DNA from: Streptomyces sp. QL37
GTDB taxonomy: Bacteria; Actinomycetota; Actinomycetes; Streptomycetales; Streptomycetaceae
Assembly: GCF_002941025.1 (NCBI RefSeq)
Contig: NZ_PTJS01000001.1
Location: forward strand, 4,841,472 to 4,905,471
DNA length: 64,000 nucleotides
Direction of reading: 5' to 3'
Part shown: in pieces, positions 16,461 through 26,601 of the stretch
Position numbering within the stretch: the stretch's first letter is position 1
How the letters are laid out: each line of letters starts with the position of its first letter
Position numbers and translations under genes: made by a program
The notes under the pieces: model-generated
The model's database searches: none
What the model saw: the letters and a program-made list of their open reading frames with translations, nothing else
What the model was told of the DNA's origin: nothing

Positions 16461-18113
16461 ATGAACCGAACCCATCGACGAAGGACGGTCCTGGCCGCGG
16501 GTCTCGTCGCGGCCACGATCGTCGCGGCCACGGGATGCAGCGGCGCCACCCGGAACACGGGTGGCGGCTCGGCGGCCACGGACGCCGCCGAACTCACCCT
16601 CACGCCGACGACGCCGGCAGCCAAGGGCGAACTGGCCGACGCGAACTGGCTCCTGGAGGACGAGCCGGACTCGCTCGACCTGGACACCCAGGGCTCCAGC
16701 GCCGGCCGCGTCGTCCTCACCAACGTCTGCGAGCGGCTCTACCAGCTCCAGCCGGACATGTCGACGAAGCCCCTCCTCGCGGAGAAGGCCGGGACACCGG
16801 ACGACAAGACCCTCGTCCTGACGCTCCGCTCCGGCGTCACCTTCCACGACGGCACCCCGATGACCGCGGACGACGTGCTGTGGAGCCTGGAGCGGCACGC
16901 CGACCCGGACATGGAGCAGGGTGACGAGTTCGGCAACGTCGCCGCGATGAGGAAGACCGGCGACCGGCAGATCACGATCACCTTCAAGACGCCGGACGCC
17001 ATGTTCTTCAAGGCGCTCGCCGGTGACGCGGGCATCGTCTGGAACAAGGAGCAGGTCGAGAGGTCCGGCAAGGACTTCGGCACCCCCGGTCAGACCGACG
17101 CCTGCACCGGTCCCTACCGGCTGGGCGCCTGGAAGTCCGGCGACTCGATCACCATCGAGCGCTACGACGCGTACTGGGGCGAGAAGCCGCTGACGAAGCG
17201 GGTCACCTTCCGCTGGGCGTCCGACAGCGCCCTGGTCAACGCCCTGACGACCGGGGCGGCCGACGGCGCGTACGCGGAATCGCCCAACACCGCGGCCGCC
17301 CTCGGCGGCAAGAAGGGCATCGAGCGGCACTACGGCCCGTCCACCGGCTCCCTCGTCCTGATCCCGACCGAGCGCGGCGGGCTGAAGGACCCGAAGATCC
17401 GCCGGGCGCTCTCCCTCGCCCTGGACCGCAAGGGAATCGCCGCCTCCGGCTACGGCTCCATGGTCCAGCCGTGGGGCACCCCGGTCGGCTCCGGCGCCTG
17501 GGGATACGAGAAGGACACCTTCGAGGCCGCCCAGAAGGACATCGCGTACGCCCCCGAGAGCCCGGACGCCGACGACCTCGCCGAGGCCAAGAAGCTGGTG
17601 AAGGAGGCGGGCGGCGGGCCCGGCGAGCCGGTCGTGATCGGTACGGACGCCAGCCAGGGCCGCACCGTCGTCGCCAACGCCGTGCGCGCAGCGCTCCAGC
17701 GGATCGGCCTCACGGGGCAGATCAAGACCGTGCCGACCGCGCAGTTCGAGCAGTTCTACAGCGACCCCTCGGTGCGCGGCGAGATCGACGTGCTCGTCGG
17801 TGACTGGTACATCTCCAAGGCCGACCCGATGGGCTTCTACGACAACGCCCTCTCCGACTCCTCCAACAACTGGGTCGGCTTCGAGGACGCCGCGTACGAC
17901 GCCAAGGTGAAGCAGGCCCTCTCCACCCTCGACGACGCCGAGCGGGCGAAGCTAGCCGTCGACGTGCAGAAGACGTTCACCGACGCCGCCGTCTGGATCT
18001 CGGTCGCCCAGGTGCCGTCCGTGCTCGTCCTGAACGACGCACTCACCGGGCCTCCCGCCTCCATGGCCTACCTCTACTACCCCTGGGCCGCCGGGCTCGG
18101 CAAGAAGGGCTGA
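16461..18113 (+). CDS. ABC transporter substrate-binding lipoprotein (SBP family 5)
   Basis: A 550-residue peptide-binding protein. A twin-arginine-like basic start (RRRTV) and hydrophobic signal end in the lipobox ATGC (Cys25), so it is anchored outside the membrane. It has the OppA/DppA signature region (LTLRSGVTFHDGTPMTADDV). This subfamily binds peptides, nickel complexes or glycosides; the operon context suggests peptide-like substrates. It follows the C45 hydrolase by 13 bp and precedes two permease and two ATPase genes, so the operon encodes a complete importer. Confidence 0.93.
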   Translation: MNRTHRRRTVLAAGLVAATIVAATGCSGATRNTGGGSAATDAAELTLTPTTPAAKGELADANWLLEDEPDSLDLDTQGSSAGRVVLTNVCERLYQLQPDMSTKPLLAEKAGTPDDKTLVLTLRSGVTFHDGTPMTADDVLWSLERHADPDMEQGDEFGNVAAMRKTGDRQITITFKTPDAMFFKALAGDAGIVWNKEQVERSGKDFGTPGQTDACTGPYRLGAWKSGDSITIERYDAYWGEKPLTKRVTFRWASDSALVNALTTGAADGAYAESPNTAAALGGKKGIERHYGPSTGSLVLIPTERGGLKDPKIRRALSLALDRKGIAASGYGSMVQPWGTPVGSGAWGYEKDTFEAAQKDIAYAPESPDADDLAEAKKLVKEAGGGPGEPVVIGTDASQGRTVVANAVRAALQRIGLTGQIKTVPTAQFEQFYSDPSVRGEIDVLVGDWYISKADPMGFYDNALSDSSNNWVGFEDAAYDAKVKQALSTLDDAERAKLAVDVQKTFTDAAVWISVAQVPSVLVLNDALTGPPASMAYLYYPWAAGLGKKG

Positions 18114-18117
18114 CCCG

Positions 18118-19065
18118 ATGGCCGCCCGGATCTCCCGGCGCCTGGCCGGACTGCTGGCCACGCTCCTCGCCGCCTCGTTCGTCATCTTCGCCGCCGTCTA
18201 CGCCGCCCCCGGCGACCCGGCCGTCTTCCTGGCCGGCGGGCGCGACAAGCTCACCCCGGAGAAGCTGGAGCTGGTCCGCGCGCAGTACCACCTCGACGAG
18301 CCCCTCGTCGTGCAGTACGGCCGCTGGCTCGGCGACTGCCTCCACTTCGACCTCGGCCGCTCGTTCAAATACAGCGACCAGGTCGCCGACCTGCTGGCCG
18401 CCCGCTTCCCGACGACGCTCGCCCTCGTGGCCTACGCGACCGTGCTGTTCGTCGTCCTCGGGGTCGGCGCCGGTGTCCTCGCCGCCGTCCGGCGCGGGAC
18501 GTGGGTCGACTCCACCGTCGTCGGCGGCACCACCCTGGCCGCCTCCGTCCCCTCCTTCGTCTCGGCCATCGCCCTGGTCGCGCTGTTCGGCGTCCAGCTC
18601 GGCTGGTTCCCCGTGACCGGCAGCGGGGAGGGCTTCGCCGGCACCCTGCACCATCTGACCCTGCCCGCCCTGTCGCTGGCGCTCGGCGCACTCGCCCTGA
18701 TCAGCAGGGTCACCCGGCAGTCCATGGCCGACGCGGGCGCCGCCGACCATGTGGAGGTCGCCCGTGCCTCCGGCGTCCCGGAGCGGGAGATCGTCGTCCG
18801 GCACGTCCTGCGCAACGCGCTCGGGCCGATCGTCACCATGTGCGGCCTGGTCATGGCGGGCATGCTCGCCGGCACGGTCGTGGTGGAGACGGCGTTCGGG
18901 ATCAGCGGCGTCGGTTCGCTGCTCGTCGGCGCGATCAACACGCACGACTTCCCCGTCGCCCAGGCCGTGCTCCTGCTCATGGTCACCGGCTACATCGTCG
19001 TGACCACGCTCGTCGACCTGGTGCACCCGCTGCTCGACCCCCGTGTGAAGGAGGCCGCCGCATGA
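18118..19065 (+). CDS. ABC peptide importer permease, DppB-like
   Basis: A 315-residue permease with six membrane helices; the first follows the short N-terminus (LLATLLAASFVIFAAVYA) and the BPD loop EVARASGVPEREIVVRHVLRN (about 219) is the contact to the ATPase. A typical DppB extracytoplasmic block (LDEPLVVQYGRWLGD) is present. It starts 4 bp after the binding-protein stop and overlaps the next permease by ATGA, so they are translationally coupled. Confidence 0.93.
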   Translation: MAARISRRLAGLLATLLAASFVIFAAVYAAPGDPAVFLAGGRDKLTPEKLELVRAQYHLDEPLVVQYGRWLGDCLHFDLGRSFKYSDQVADLLAARFPTTLALVAYATVLFVVLGVGAGVLAAVRRGTWVDSTVVGGTTLAASVPSFVSAIALVALFGVQLGWFPVTGSGEGFAGTLHHLTLPALSLALGALALISRVTRQSMADAGAADHVEVARASGVPEREIVVRHVLRNALGPIVTMCGLVMAGMLAGTVVVETAFGISGVGSLLVGAINTHDFPVAQAVLLLMVTGYIVVTTLVDLVHPLLDPRVKEAAA

Positions 19066-19910
19066 GCGCGCTCACCCTCGCCCCGGTGGGAATCGGAAAG
19101 GGGACACGCCGGCCGGTCAGCGTCGTGATCGCGGGCGCCGTCCTCGTGCTGGTGGTCCTCGCCGCCGTCCTCGCCCCGGTCCTCTCCCCGTACGCCCCCG
19201 ACGCCATCGATCTCTCCGCATCACTCGTCGGAACCGGCGGAGAACACCTCCTCGGCACCGACTCCTCAGGACAGGACCTGCTCTCCCGGGCGCTGTACGG
19301 AGCCCGCACCAGCCTCATCGCGCCGATCCTGCTGCTCGCCATCGCGGCGCTCCTCGGCGTCGCGCTCGGCACGCTCGCCGCCTGGCGGGGCGGCTGGGTG
19401 GACACCCTGGTCTCCCGGCTGACCGACGTGATGTACGCCTTCCCCGGGCTGCTGTTCACCGTGATGATCATCGCGGTCTTCGGGGCCGGGATGACGACCT
19501 CCGTGCTGGCGCTCGGACTCGCCTACACCCCGACCGTCGCCAAGTACACCCGCTCGGTGGCCCTCGCCGAACGCCGCAAGCCGTACATCGACGCCTACCG
19601 GGTCCAGGGCATGGGCGGCGCGCGGATCTGCGCACGCCATCTGGTGCCCAACCTCGGCCGGTCCGTCATCGGCTACCTGGTGGTGCTGTTCGGCGAGGCG
19701 CTCATGTCGCTGGCCACCCTGTCCTACCTGGGGTTCGGTGCCCAGCCGCCCAGCTCCGACTGGGGGCTCATGGTCCAGGAGGGACAGGCGGCCGTCGTCC
19801 AGGGCGCGCTCCTGCCCGCCCTGGTGCCCGGCTTCGCCATCGCCCTCGTCGTGGTCTCCTTCAACGTCGTCGGGGTCTGGGCCGCCGACCGACTCGGCAG
19901 CGGGAGGTAA
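19062..19910 (+). CDS. ABC peptide importer permease, DppC-like
   Basis: A 282-residue permease with N-terminal helix (VVIAGAVLVLVVLAAVLAPVL), the DppC LLGTDSSGQDLLSR element after it, and the ATPase-contact loop AYRVQGMGGARICARHLVPN. Together with DppB-like it forms the channel. The ATG at 19062 overlaps the preceding stop and has GAAGGAGG before it; longer frames lack support. Its last bases include a GGGAGG that serves the next gene. Confidence 0.93.
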   Translation: MSALTLAPVGIGKGTRRPVSVVIAGAVLVLVVLAAVLAPVLSPYAPDAIDLSASLVGTGGEHLLGTDSSGQDLLSRALYGARTSLIAPILLLAIAALLGVALGTLAAWRGGWVDTLVSRLTDVMYAFPGLLFTVMIIAVFGAGMTTSVLALGLAYTPTVAKYTRSVALAERRKPYIDAYRVQGMGGARICARHLVPNLGRSVIGYLVVLFGEALMSLATLSYLGFGAQPPSSDWGLMVQEGQAAVVQGALLPALVPGFAIALVVVSFNVVGVWAADRLGSGR

Positions 19911-19914
19911 CCGC

Positions 19915-20898
19915 ATGCTCCTCGACATCGAGAACCTCACCGTGGAACTCCCCGGCACCGCCCGGCCCGTGCTCACCGACGTGACCCTGCGGGTCGCGGC
20001 CGGCGAGGTGGTCGGACTGGTCGGCGAATCCGGCTCCGGGAAGTCGACGACCGCCCGGGCCGCCCTCCGCACCCTCCCCGAGGGCGCCGCCGTCTCCGGC
20101 TCCGTGCGCGTCGACGGCACCGACGTCCTCGGGCTGCGGGGCGAGGCACTGCGCGCCCACCGGGCCCGCACGGTCGCGATGGTCCACCAGGACCCCCGCT
20201 CCGCGCTCAACCCGGTCCGCCGCATCGGCGACTTCCTGGTGGAACGGCTCGCCGGCACCGGCCTCGACCGGAAGGCGGCCCGCGCCCGTGCGGTCGAACT
20301 CCTCGACACGGTCGGCCTCCCCGACCCCGGGCGACGGGTCCGCCAGCGCCCCCACGAACTGTCCGGCGGCATGCTCCAGCGCGTCGTCATCGCGGGTGCC
20401 CTGGCCGCCGAACCACGGCTGCTGCTCGCCGACGAGGCCACCAGCGCCCTGGACGTCACCACACAGGCCGAGATCCTCGCCCTGCTCCGCACCCTGCGCG
20501 CCGAGCGGAGCCTGGGCCTCCTCTTCATCACCCACGATCTGCACCTGGCCGCCGCCTACTGCGACCGCGTGTACGTCATGTACGCGGGCCGGGTCGTCGA
20601 GGAGCAGTCCGCGGGGGCGCTCTTCGACCGGCCCCGCCATCCCTATACGAAGGGCCTGCTGGCCTGTTCGCCGGCCCTGGGCGAGACGGAGCGCGAGATC
20701 CGCCCCATCCCCGGCCGTCCGCCGTCGCTCGCCGACACCTTCGGCGGCTGCGAGTTCGCGGACCGCTGCCCGGACGCCGAGCCGGAGTGCGCCGGCCGGC
20801 GGCCGGAGCCGGTCGCGCTGGACGGCGGGGGCGCGGCGGCCTGCCGGCGCCTTCCCGTCCTCACGGGGCCGGGCCAGGACAAGAGGAGCGCCCGATGA
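19915..20898 (+). CDS. ABC peptide importer ATPase, DppD-like
   Basis: A 327-residue ATPase. Walker A GESGSGKST (about 39), Q-loop HQDPRSALNP, ABC signature LSGGMLQRV, Walker B LLLADEATSALD and a C-terminal oligopeptide extension with the conserved Cys-containing CEFADRCPDAEPECAG segment typical of DppD/OppD. It hydrolyses ATP with the DppF-like partner to power import. Start at ATG 19915 after GGGAGG, overlapping nothing; its stop overlaps the next ATG. Confidence 0.93.
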   Translation: MLLDIENLTVELPGTARPVLTDVTLRVAAGEVVGLVGESGSGKSTTARAALRTLPEGAAVSGSVRVDGTDVLGLRGEALRAHRARTVAMVHQDPRSALNPVRRIGDFLVERLAGTGLDRKAARARAVELLDTVGLPDPGRRVRQRPHELSGGMLQRVVIAGALAAEPRLLLADEATSALDVTTQAEILALLRTLRAERSLGLLFITHDLHLAAAYCDRVYVMYAGRVVEEQSAGALFDRPRHPYTKGLLACSPALGETEREIRPIPGRPPSLADTFGGCEFADRCPDAEPECAGRRPEPVALDGGGAAACRRLPVLTGPGQDKRSAR

Positions 20899-21725
20899 CC
20901 ACGACCACACACCATGGCGCGCCCCTGCTGGCCGTCGACGGTCTGCGCAAGACGTACGCGCTGCCCGGCGGCGGGCGGCACACCGCCGCCGACGGCGTCA
21001 CCTTCACCGTCCCGGAGGGCGGCTCACTGGGGATCGTGGGGGAGTCCGGGTCGGGCAAGACGACCGTGGCCCGGATGCTGGTGGGGCTCGTACGCCCCGA
21101 CGCGGGCACCGTCTCCGTCTCCGGGCGGCCCCGCGCCCCGCGTACCCCGCGCGGGCGGACCGCCCGGCTGGCCAGGGCCCGGGAGATCCAGATCGTCTTC
21201 CAGGACCCCTATGTCTCCCTGGACCCACGCCTCACCGCCCGCCGGTGTCTGACCACGGCCCTGCGGCTGCACGGCAGGGACGAGTCGCTCGCCGACGCTC
21301 TGCTCGACCGGGTGGGCCTCGGGCCCCGCGAGGCCGGGGCGCTGCCGCACGGGCTCTCCGGCGGGCAGCGCCAGCGCCTCGCCATCGCCCGGGCCTTGGC
21401 GGTCGACCCCAGGGTGCTGGTCCTCGACGAGGCCGTCGCCGCGCTGGACGTCTCGATCCAGGCACAGATCCTCGCGCTGCTCGCCGAGATCCGGCGGGAC
21501 ACCGGGGTCGCGCTGGTCTTCGTCAGCCATGACCTCGCGGTCGTCCAGCACATCACGGACGAGGTGCTGGTGATGCGCCGCGGCACCGTGGTGGAGCAGG
21601 GGCCGACGGCCGGCGTGCTGGCCGCCCCGCAGGACCCCTACACCGGACTGCTGCTGGCCTCGGTGCCCCGTGAGGGCTGGGACCCGGCGGACGCGGTCAG
21701 GGCCCGGGCCGCCGCGGGGCTCTGA
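20895..21725 (+). CDS. ABC peptide importer ATPase, DppF-like
   Basis: A 276-residue ATPase: Walker A GESGSGKTT, Q-loop VFQDPYVSLDPR, signature LSGGQRQRL, Walker B LVLDEAVAALD. It pairs with the DppD-like protein; the overlapping start (ATG 20895 within the previous stop) and the preceding GAGGAG indicate coupled translation. The C-terminus is short compared with DppF. It ends the operon, followed by a strong hairpin. Confidence 0.92.
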   Translation: MTTTTHHGAPLLAVDGLRKTYALPGGGRHTAADGVTFTVPEGGSLGIVGESGSGKTTVARMLVGLVRPDAGTVSVSGRPRAPRTPRGRTARLARAREIQIVFQDPYVSLDPRLTARRCLTTALRLHGRDESLADALLDRVGLGPREAGALPHGLSGGQRQRLAIARALAVDPRVLVLDEAVAALDVSIQAQILALLAEIRRDTGVALVFVSHDLAVVQHITDEVLVMRRGTVVEQGPTAGVLAAPQDPYTGLLLASVPREGWDPADAVRARAAAGL

Positions 21726-21764
21726 GGCCGTCCCCTTCCGCAGGGAAGCGGGGCGGAAAAGGCA

Positions 21765-21804
21765 GGAGCCCCGTTCCTCCGCCGAAGCGGGGGAGCGGGG
21801 CTCC
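21765..21804. terminator. bidirectional hairpin terminator (importer operon and csp)
   Basis: An 18-bp stem with GGAGCCCCG as its base and only two G-U wobble positions, loop CGAA, between the convergent importer operon and cold-shock gene. It should stop both transcripts. Confidence 0.8.
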
Positions 21805-21846
21805 TTGGGTACTGCTCACTCGGCCGCGATCGGCCGACCCGGGCAA

Positions 21847-22050
21847 CTAGGCCGGGGTGACGTTCTCAGCCTGCGGACCCTTGGGTCCCTGAGTGACGTC
21901 GAAGTTCACGACCTGGTTCTCCTCGAGGGAGCGGAACCCGGACGCGTTGATCGCGGAGTAGTGGACGAAGACATCCGGGCCGCCGCCGTCCTGGGCGATG
22001 AAGCCGAAGCCCTTTTCAGCGTTGAACCACTTGACGGTTCCGGTAGCCAT
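21847..22050 (-). CDS. cold-shock domain RNA chaperone
   Basis: A 67-residue single cold-shock domain. RNP1 is [11 protein letters not shown] (about 15-25) and RNP2 is VFVHYSAI (about 29-36); the length and start [17 protein letters not shown] are standard for CspA-type proteins, called scoF in streptomycetes. It binds single-stranded RNA and DNA. AAGGAGGG lies about 6 bases before ATG 22050; the longer frame is in the untranslated leader. A leader hairpin lies at 22117-22144. Next upstream is divergent mqnA. Confidence 0.93.
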   Translation of the reverse strand: MATGTVKWFNAEKGFGFIAQDGGGPDVFVHYSAINASGFRSLEENQVVNFDVTQGPKGPQAENVTPA

Positions 22051-22116
22051 AAAGCCCTCCTTGGGCCAAAGGGTTGCCCTGCTCCAGAACCTGCAAACAA
22101 GTCTGAAAACTACAAA

Positions 22117-22144
22117 AGCCTGCGGGTTACATGCTCCGCAGGCT
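22117..22144 (-). promoter_or_regulatory. leader hairpin of the cold-shock gene
   Basis: AGCCTGCGG (22117-22125) and CCGCAGGCT (22136-22144) form a perfect 9-bp stem with a 10-base loop in the csp leader, about 67 bases before the start. On the reverse strand it is followed by the T-rich CTTTTGTAGTTTTC, giving it the shape of an intrinsic terminator or a temperature-sensitive leader switch. Confidence 0.55.
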
Positions 22145-22339
22145 CTGTACTGCAAGGGAAACCAAACTGCAACTTGCGGGCGAGCCTAGCACGCAGTGTG
22201 CGGGGAGCGGTAGAGGGAAAGATCTCTTCACCCGGATGTTTGATTGAGCCGCCGGAGTGCTGACGGACATAGCCCGCGCAGCACCCGGGCACCCCCTCCG
22301 GGCGCCCCCGATGGTGCCGGCCGGCGAGGGCAGGTCTAG

Positions 22340-23227
<888 letters not shown>

Positions 23228-23654
23228 CCACTCGGGCACACGGGAATGGTGCGGGAGAGAAGGTGAATCCCGTACCTTCCCGGGCCTTCCCTCGTGTTCC
23301 CGGAGGTCCGCCGCGGGCCTTCCTTCCCCGGCCGCCCTTTCCTCCTGGCGGACCCTGACGCATGACTGCTCCATTCCGTTCCCTTGAAAGGGTGCGAATG
23401 TCCGGAGTTCTGTCGTGGAGTGTCTCTCCGAGGGGTGCGCGGGGGAATAGCGGACGTCTCCCGTAACGCCTTCCGGTTTCCCCCCGGTGAACCCCCGGGT
23501 GGTGCGGACGAACGACGTATTCACGCCTTTCCGCGTGGCGAAATCCCTGCTTCGTGCCCATAGGGGCGATATCGGCGGAAGGGGTCTCCGTGACCGTGCG
23601 ACCCGGTCCGCCTAGGCTGCCGTCCGAGTCCCGGGGACCACAGGGGGAGACCGC
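23228..23654. other. intergenic region between mqnA and the membrane kinase gene
   Basis: A 427-bp gap with no believable coding sequence. It contains a good promoter near its end: GTGACC (23590-23595) and TAGGCT (23613-23618) with a 17-bp spacer, matching vegetative HrdB elements, 37 bases ahead of the kinase start. Nothing else stands out. Confidence 0.6.
23590..23618 (+). promoter_or_regulatory. vegetative-type promoter of the kinase gene
   Basis: -35 GTGACC (23590-23595), 17-bp spacer, -10 TAGGCT (23613-23618). The -10 fits the streptomycete TAGRRT-type element closely and the -35 differs from TTGAC by one base. Confidence 0.6.
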
Positions 23655-25322
23655 ATGCAGCCGCTGGAAGCCGGCGAACCGCACACCATCGGCGCCTACC
23701 GGCTGCTGGGCAGGCTCGGCGCCGGCGGGATGGGCCGGGTCTATCTGGGGCGCAGCGCGGGCGGACGTACCGTCGCGGTCAAGGTCGTGCACCCCCACTT
23801 CGCGCTCGACGAGCAGTTCCGCGCGCGCTTCCGCCGTGAGGTGGACGCGGCGCGGCGGCTGGGCGCGCGGTGGACCGCCCCGGTCCTCGACGCCGACCCC
23901 GACGCGGCCGTCCCGTGGGTGGCGACCGGTTATGTGGCCGGGCCGCCGCTCTCCGACGCGGTCACCCGCCACGGCCCGCTGCCGGAGTACGCGGTACGGG
24001 CCCTGGGGGCCGGGCTCGGCGAGGCGCTCGACGCCGTACACGCGCACGGCCTGATCCACCGTGACGTGAAGCCGTCCAACGTCCTGCTCGCGCTCGACGG
24101 GCCCCGGCTGATCGACTTCGGTATCGCCCGGGCTCTCGGCGCCACGGTCTCCCTGACCTCCACGGGCGTCTCCGTCGGCTCGCCGGGCTACATGGCGCCC
24201 GAGCAGATCCGCGGCCTGGACATCTCCGGCGCGGCCGACGTCTTCTCGCTCGGTGCGGTCCTCGCCTACGCGGCCACCGGCACAGCGCCCTTCCCGGGCG
24301 ACTCCTCCGCCGTACTCCTCTACAAGGTGGTGCACGAGGAACCCGAACTCGGTGACCTGGAGGGCGAACTGCGGGAGCTGGTCGCCGGGTGCCTCGCCAA
24401 GGACCCCGCCGACCGGCCCGCCCCGGCCGAACTCGCCCGCAGGCTCGCGCCCGGCGGGGCCGCCGCACTGGTGGCACCGGGCTGGCTGCCGGGCCCGCTG
24501 GTGCGGGAGGTCAGCACCTCGGCGGTGGCCCTGCTGGACCTGGAGCCGCAGGACGCCCCGGTGCGGTCCGGGCCGGTGCCGTTCAGCAACGCCTCACTGG
24601 GGAGCGCGGCGCCGGGCTTCTTCGGCCCGCCGCTGCCGCCCCCGCCCGCCGAGCCGCCGGCCACCGCCGACACGCCGGGGGAGCGGGGGCCCGGCGCCCG
24701 GATCGCCGTCACCATGGACACCGGTGCGCAGCCGGGCCCGCGGCGGGGGCGCCGGGTGAGCTGCACCGTCGCGCTGGCCGTCGCCGGGGCGCTCGCCGTG
24801 ATGACGGTGGGGGTCGCGATGATGGGGGACCTGTTCACGACCGGCGGGAGCAACGACCACGGCAACGACGCGGCGGAGCCCCCGGCTTCCGGCCAGTCGG
24901 AGAAGCCGACGGACGCCGCGTCCAGGACCCCCTCGGCCTCGGCGCGGGTGAGCGCGCTGCCCGAGGCGTTCACCGGCACGTGGAAGGGCTCCGTCACCGA
25001 ACGCAGCGGGCTGCCGCACGGCACGGTCACCGTCGTGTTCACCGAGGGGGCCGAGGGCGAGGACGTGGTCCGGCTGACCCACCGGCTCGACGTGCTCGGC
25101 ACGAGCGTCGTCTGCAAGGGCATCGGCGCACTCGTCTCCGGCACGGCGAAGGAGCTGAAGATCCGGGAGCGGACCGACCCGGAGAACGCCGACAGCTCGC
25201 TGTGCACCGGCGGCGACGCCGACCTGGTCTTCACGCTCACCCAGGGCGGCACCCTCCGCTACCAGTCCCACGAGGAGGCCGCGGGCAACCCGAAGGGCAC
25301 CCTCAGCCGGTCCGGCGGCTGA
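23655..25322 (+). CDS. transmembrane Ser/Thr protein kinase
   Basis: A 555-residue kinase. The kinase domain is residues 12-275, with glycine loop LGAGGMG, VAVKVV lysine, HRDVKPSN, DFG (DFGIARAL) and an APEQ motif. A Pro-rich linker leads to one transmembrane helix (VSCTVALAVAGALAVMTVGVAM, about residues 370-390) and a small extracellular C-terminal domain of about 120 residues with Cys pair (SVVCKGIG and SSLCTGG), perhaps a lipocalin-like fold (GTWKGSV ... FTLTQGGTLRYQS). It lies between mqnA and mqnC but has no known tie to menaquinone. ATG 23655 has GGGGGAGA before it. Confidence 0.88.
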   Translation: MQPLEAGEPHTIGAYRLLGRLGAGGMGRVYLGRSAGGRTVAVKVVHPHFALDEQFRARFRREVDAARRLGARWTAPVLDADPDAAVPWVATGYVAGPPLSDAVTRHGPLPEYAVRALGAGLGEALDAVHAHGLIHRDVKPSNVLLALDGPRLIDFGIARALGATVSLTSTGVSVGSPGYMAPEQIRGLDISGAADVFSLGAVLAYAATGTAPFPGDSSAVLLYKVVHEEPELGDLEGELRELVAGCLAKDPADRPAPAELARRLAPGGAAALVAPGWLPGPLVREVSTSAVALLDLEPQDAPVRSGPVPFSNASLGSAAPGFFGPPLPPPPAEPPATADTPGERGPGARIAVTMDTGAQPGPRRGRRVSCTVALAVAGALAVMTVGVAMMGDLFTTGGSNDHGNDAAEPPASGQSEKPTDAASRTPSASARVSALPEAFTGTWKGSVTERSGLPHGTVTVVFTEGAEGEDVVRLTHRLDVLGTSVVCKGIGALVSGTAKELKIRERTDPENADSSLCTGGDADLVFTLTQGGTLRYQSHEEAAGNPKGTLSRSGG

Positions 25323-25346
25323 CCCCGGCAAGGGCTGGCGTACGCT
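25319..25346 (+). promoter_or_regulatory. candidate mqnC promoter
   Basis: CTGACC (25319-25324, overlapping the kinase stop), 16-bp spacer, TACGCT (25341-25346). It resembles a vegetative promoter with a 5-prime leader of about 45 bases to mqnC. Confidence 0.45.
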
Positions 25347-25394
25347 GGATCGGTCCGTAGATCCGTTGAAAAACCGCCGAAAGGTGACAGCCCG

Positions 25395-26594
25395 GTGACC
25401 GAGAAGGCCGACCTCCAGCCCATCCTCGACCGAGCCGCCGAAGGCGGCCGGATCACTCCGGAAGAGGCCCTCGACCTGTACCGGTCGGCACCGCTGCACG
25501 CCCTGGGTTCCGCCGCCGACGCCGTGCGCCGTCGCCGCTACGCCGGCACGGAGCACATCGCGACGTACATCATCGAGCGCAACATCAACTACACCAACGT
25601 GTGCGTCACGGCCTGCAAGTTCTGCGCCTTCTACGCGCCGCCCAAGGACACCGCCAAGGGCTGGTCCCGCGACCTCGACGACATCCTGCGCCGCTGCGCG
25701 GAGACCGTCGAGCTCGGCGGCACCCAGATCATGTTCCAGGGCGGGCACCACCCGGACTACGGCGTCGAGTACTACGAGGAGCACTTCTCCGCGATCAAGA
25801 AGGCGTTCCCGCAGCTGGTCATCCACTCGCTGGGTGCCTCCGAGATCGAGCACATGGCGCGCATCTCGGGCGTCTCCGCCAAGGAGGCCATCGAGCGCAT
25901 CCACGCCGCCGGTCTCGACTCCTTCGCCGGCGCCGGCGCCGAACTCCTGCCCGCGCGGCCGCGTACGGCGATCGCCCCGCTCAAGGAGTCCGGCGAGCGC
26001 TGGCTGGAGATCATGGAGATCGCCCACGGTCTCGGCGTCGAGTCCACCTCCACCATGCTGATGGGCACCGGCGAGACCAACGCCGAGCGCATCGAGCACC
26101 TGCGGATGATCCGCGACGTCCAGGACCGCACGGGCGGCTTCCGCGCCTTCATCCCGTACACCTACCAGCCGGAGAACAACAAGCTGAAGGGGCAGACGCA
26201 GGCCACGCTCTTCGAGTACCTGCGGATGATCGCCATCGCCCGGCTCTTCCTCGACAACGTCGCCCACATCCAGGGCTCCTGGCTGACCACGGGCAAGGAG
26301 GTCGGCCAGCTCTCCCTGCACTACGGCGCGGACGACCTCGGCTCGATCATGCTGGAGGAGAACGTCGTCTCGTCGGCCGGTGCCAGGCACCGTTCGAACC
26401 GGCTGGAGATCATCGACCTGATCCGCAAGGCGGGCCGGGTCCCCGCCCAGCGCGCCACGACCTACGAGCACCTGGTCGTCCACGACGACCCGGCGAACGA
26501 CCCGGTCGACGAGCGAGTCGTCTCGCACATCTCGTCCACGGCGATCGCGGGCGGCACGGCCCACCCCGAGCTCAAGCTCCTGAACGCCAACTGA
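25395..26594 (+). CDS. mqnC: cyclic dehypoxanthinyl futalosine synthase MqnC
   Basis: A 399-residue radical SAM enzyme. The cluster ligand motif CxxxCxxC is seen in NVCVTACKFCAFYAP (about residues 73-80), followed by the family blocks MFQGGHHPDYG, HSLGASEIEH, FAGAGAELLPARPR. MqnC cyclises dehypoxanthinyl futalosine, the third committed enzyme of the futalosine path to menaquinone. The GTG start at 25395 gives the expected length. The next gene starts 7 bases later in the same direction. Confidence 0.95.
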   Translation: MTEKADLQPILDRAAEGGRITPEEALDLYRSAPLHALGSAADAVRRRRYAGTEHIATYIIERNINYTNVCVTACKFCAFYAPPKDTAKGWSRDLDDILRRCAETVELGGTQIMFQGGHHPDYGVEYYEEHFSAIKKAFPQLVIHSLGASEIEHMARISGVSAKEAIERIHAAGLDSFAGAGAELLPARPRTAIAPLKESGERWLEIMEIAHGLGVESTSTMLMGTGETNAERIEHLRMIRDVQDRTGGFRAFIPYTYQPENNKLKGQTQATLFEYLRMIAIARLFLDNVAHIQGSWLTTGKEVGQLSLHYGADDLGSIMLEENVVSSAGARHRSNRLEIIDLIRKAGRVPAQRATTYEHLVVHDDPANDPVDERVVSHISSTAIAGGTAHPELKLLNAN

Positions 26595-26601
26595 CGTCTC
26601 C

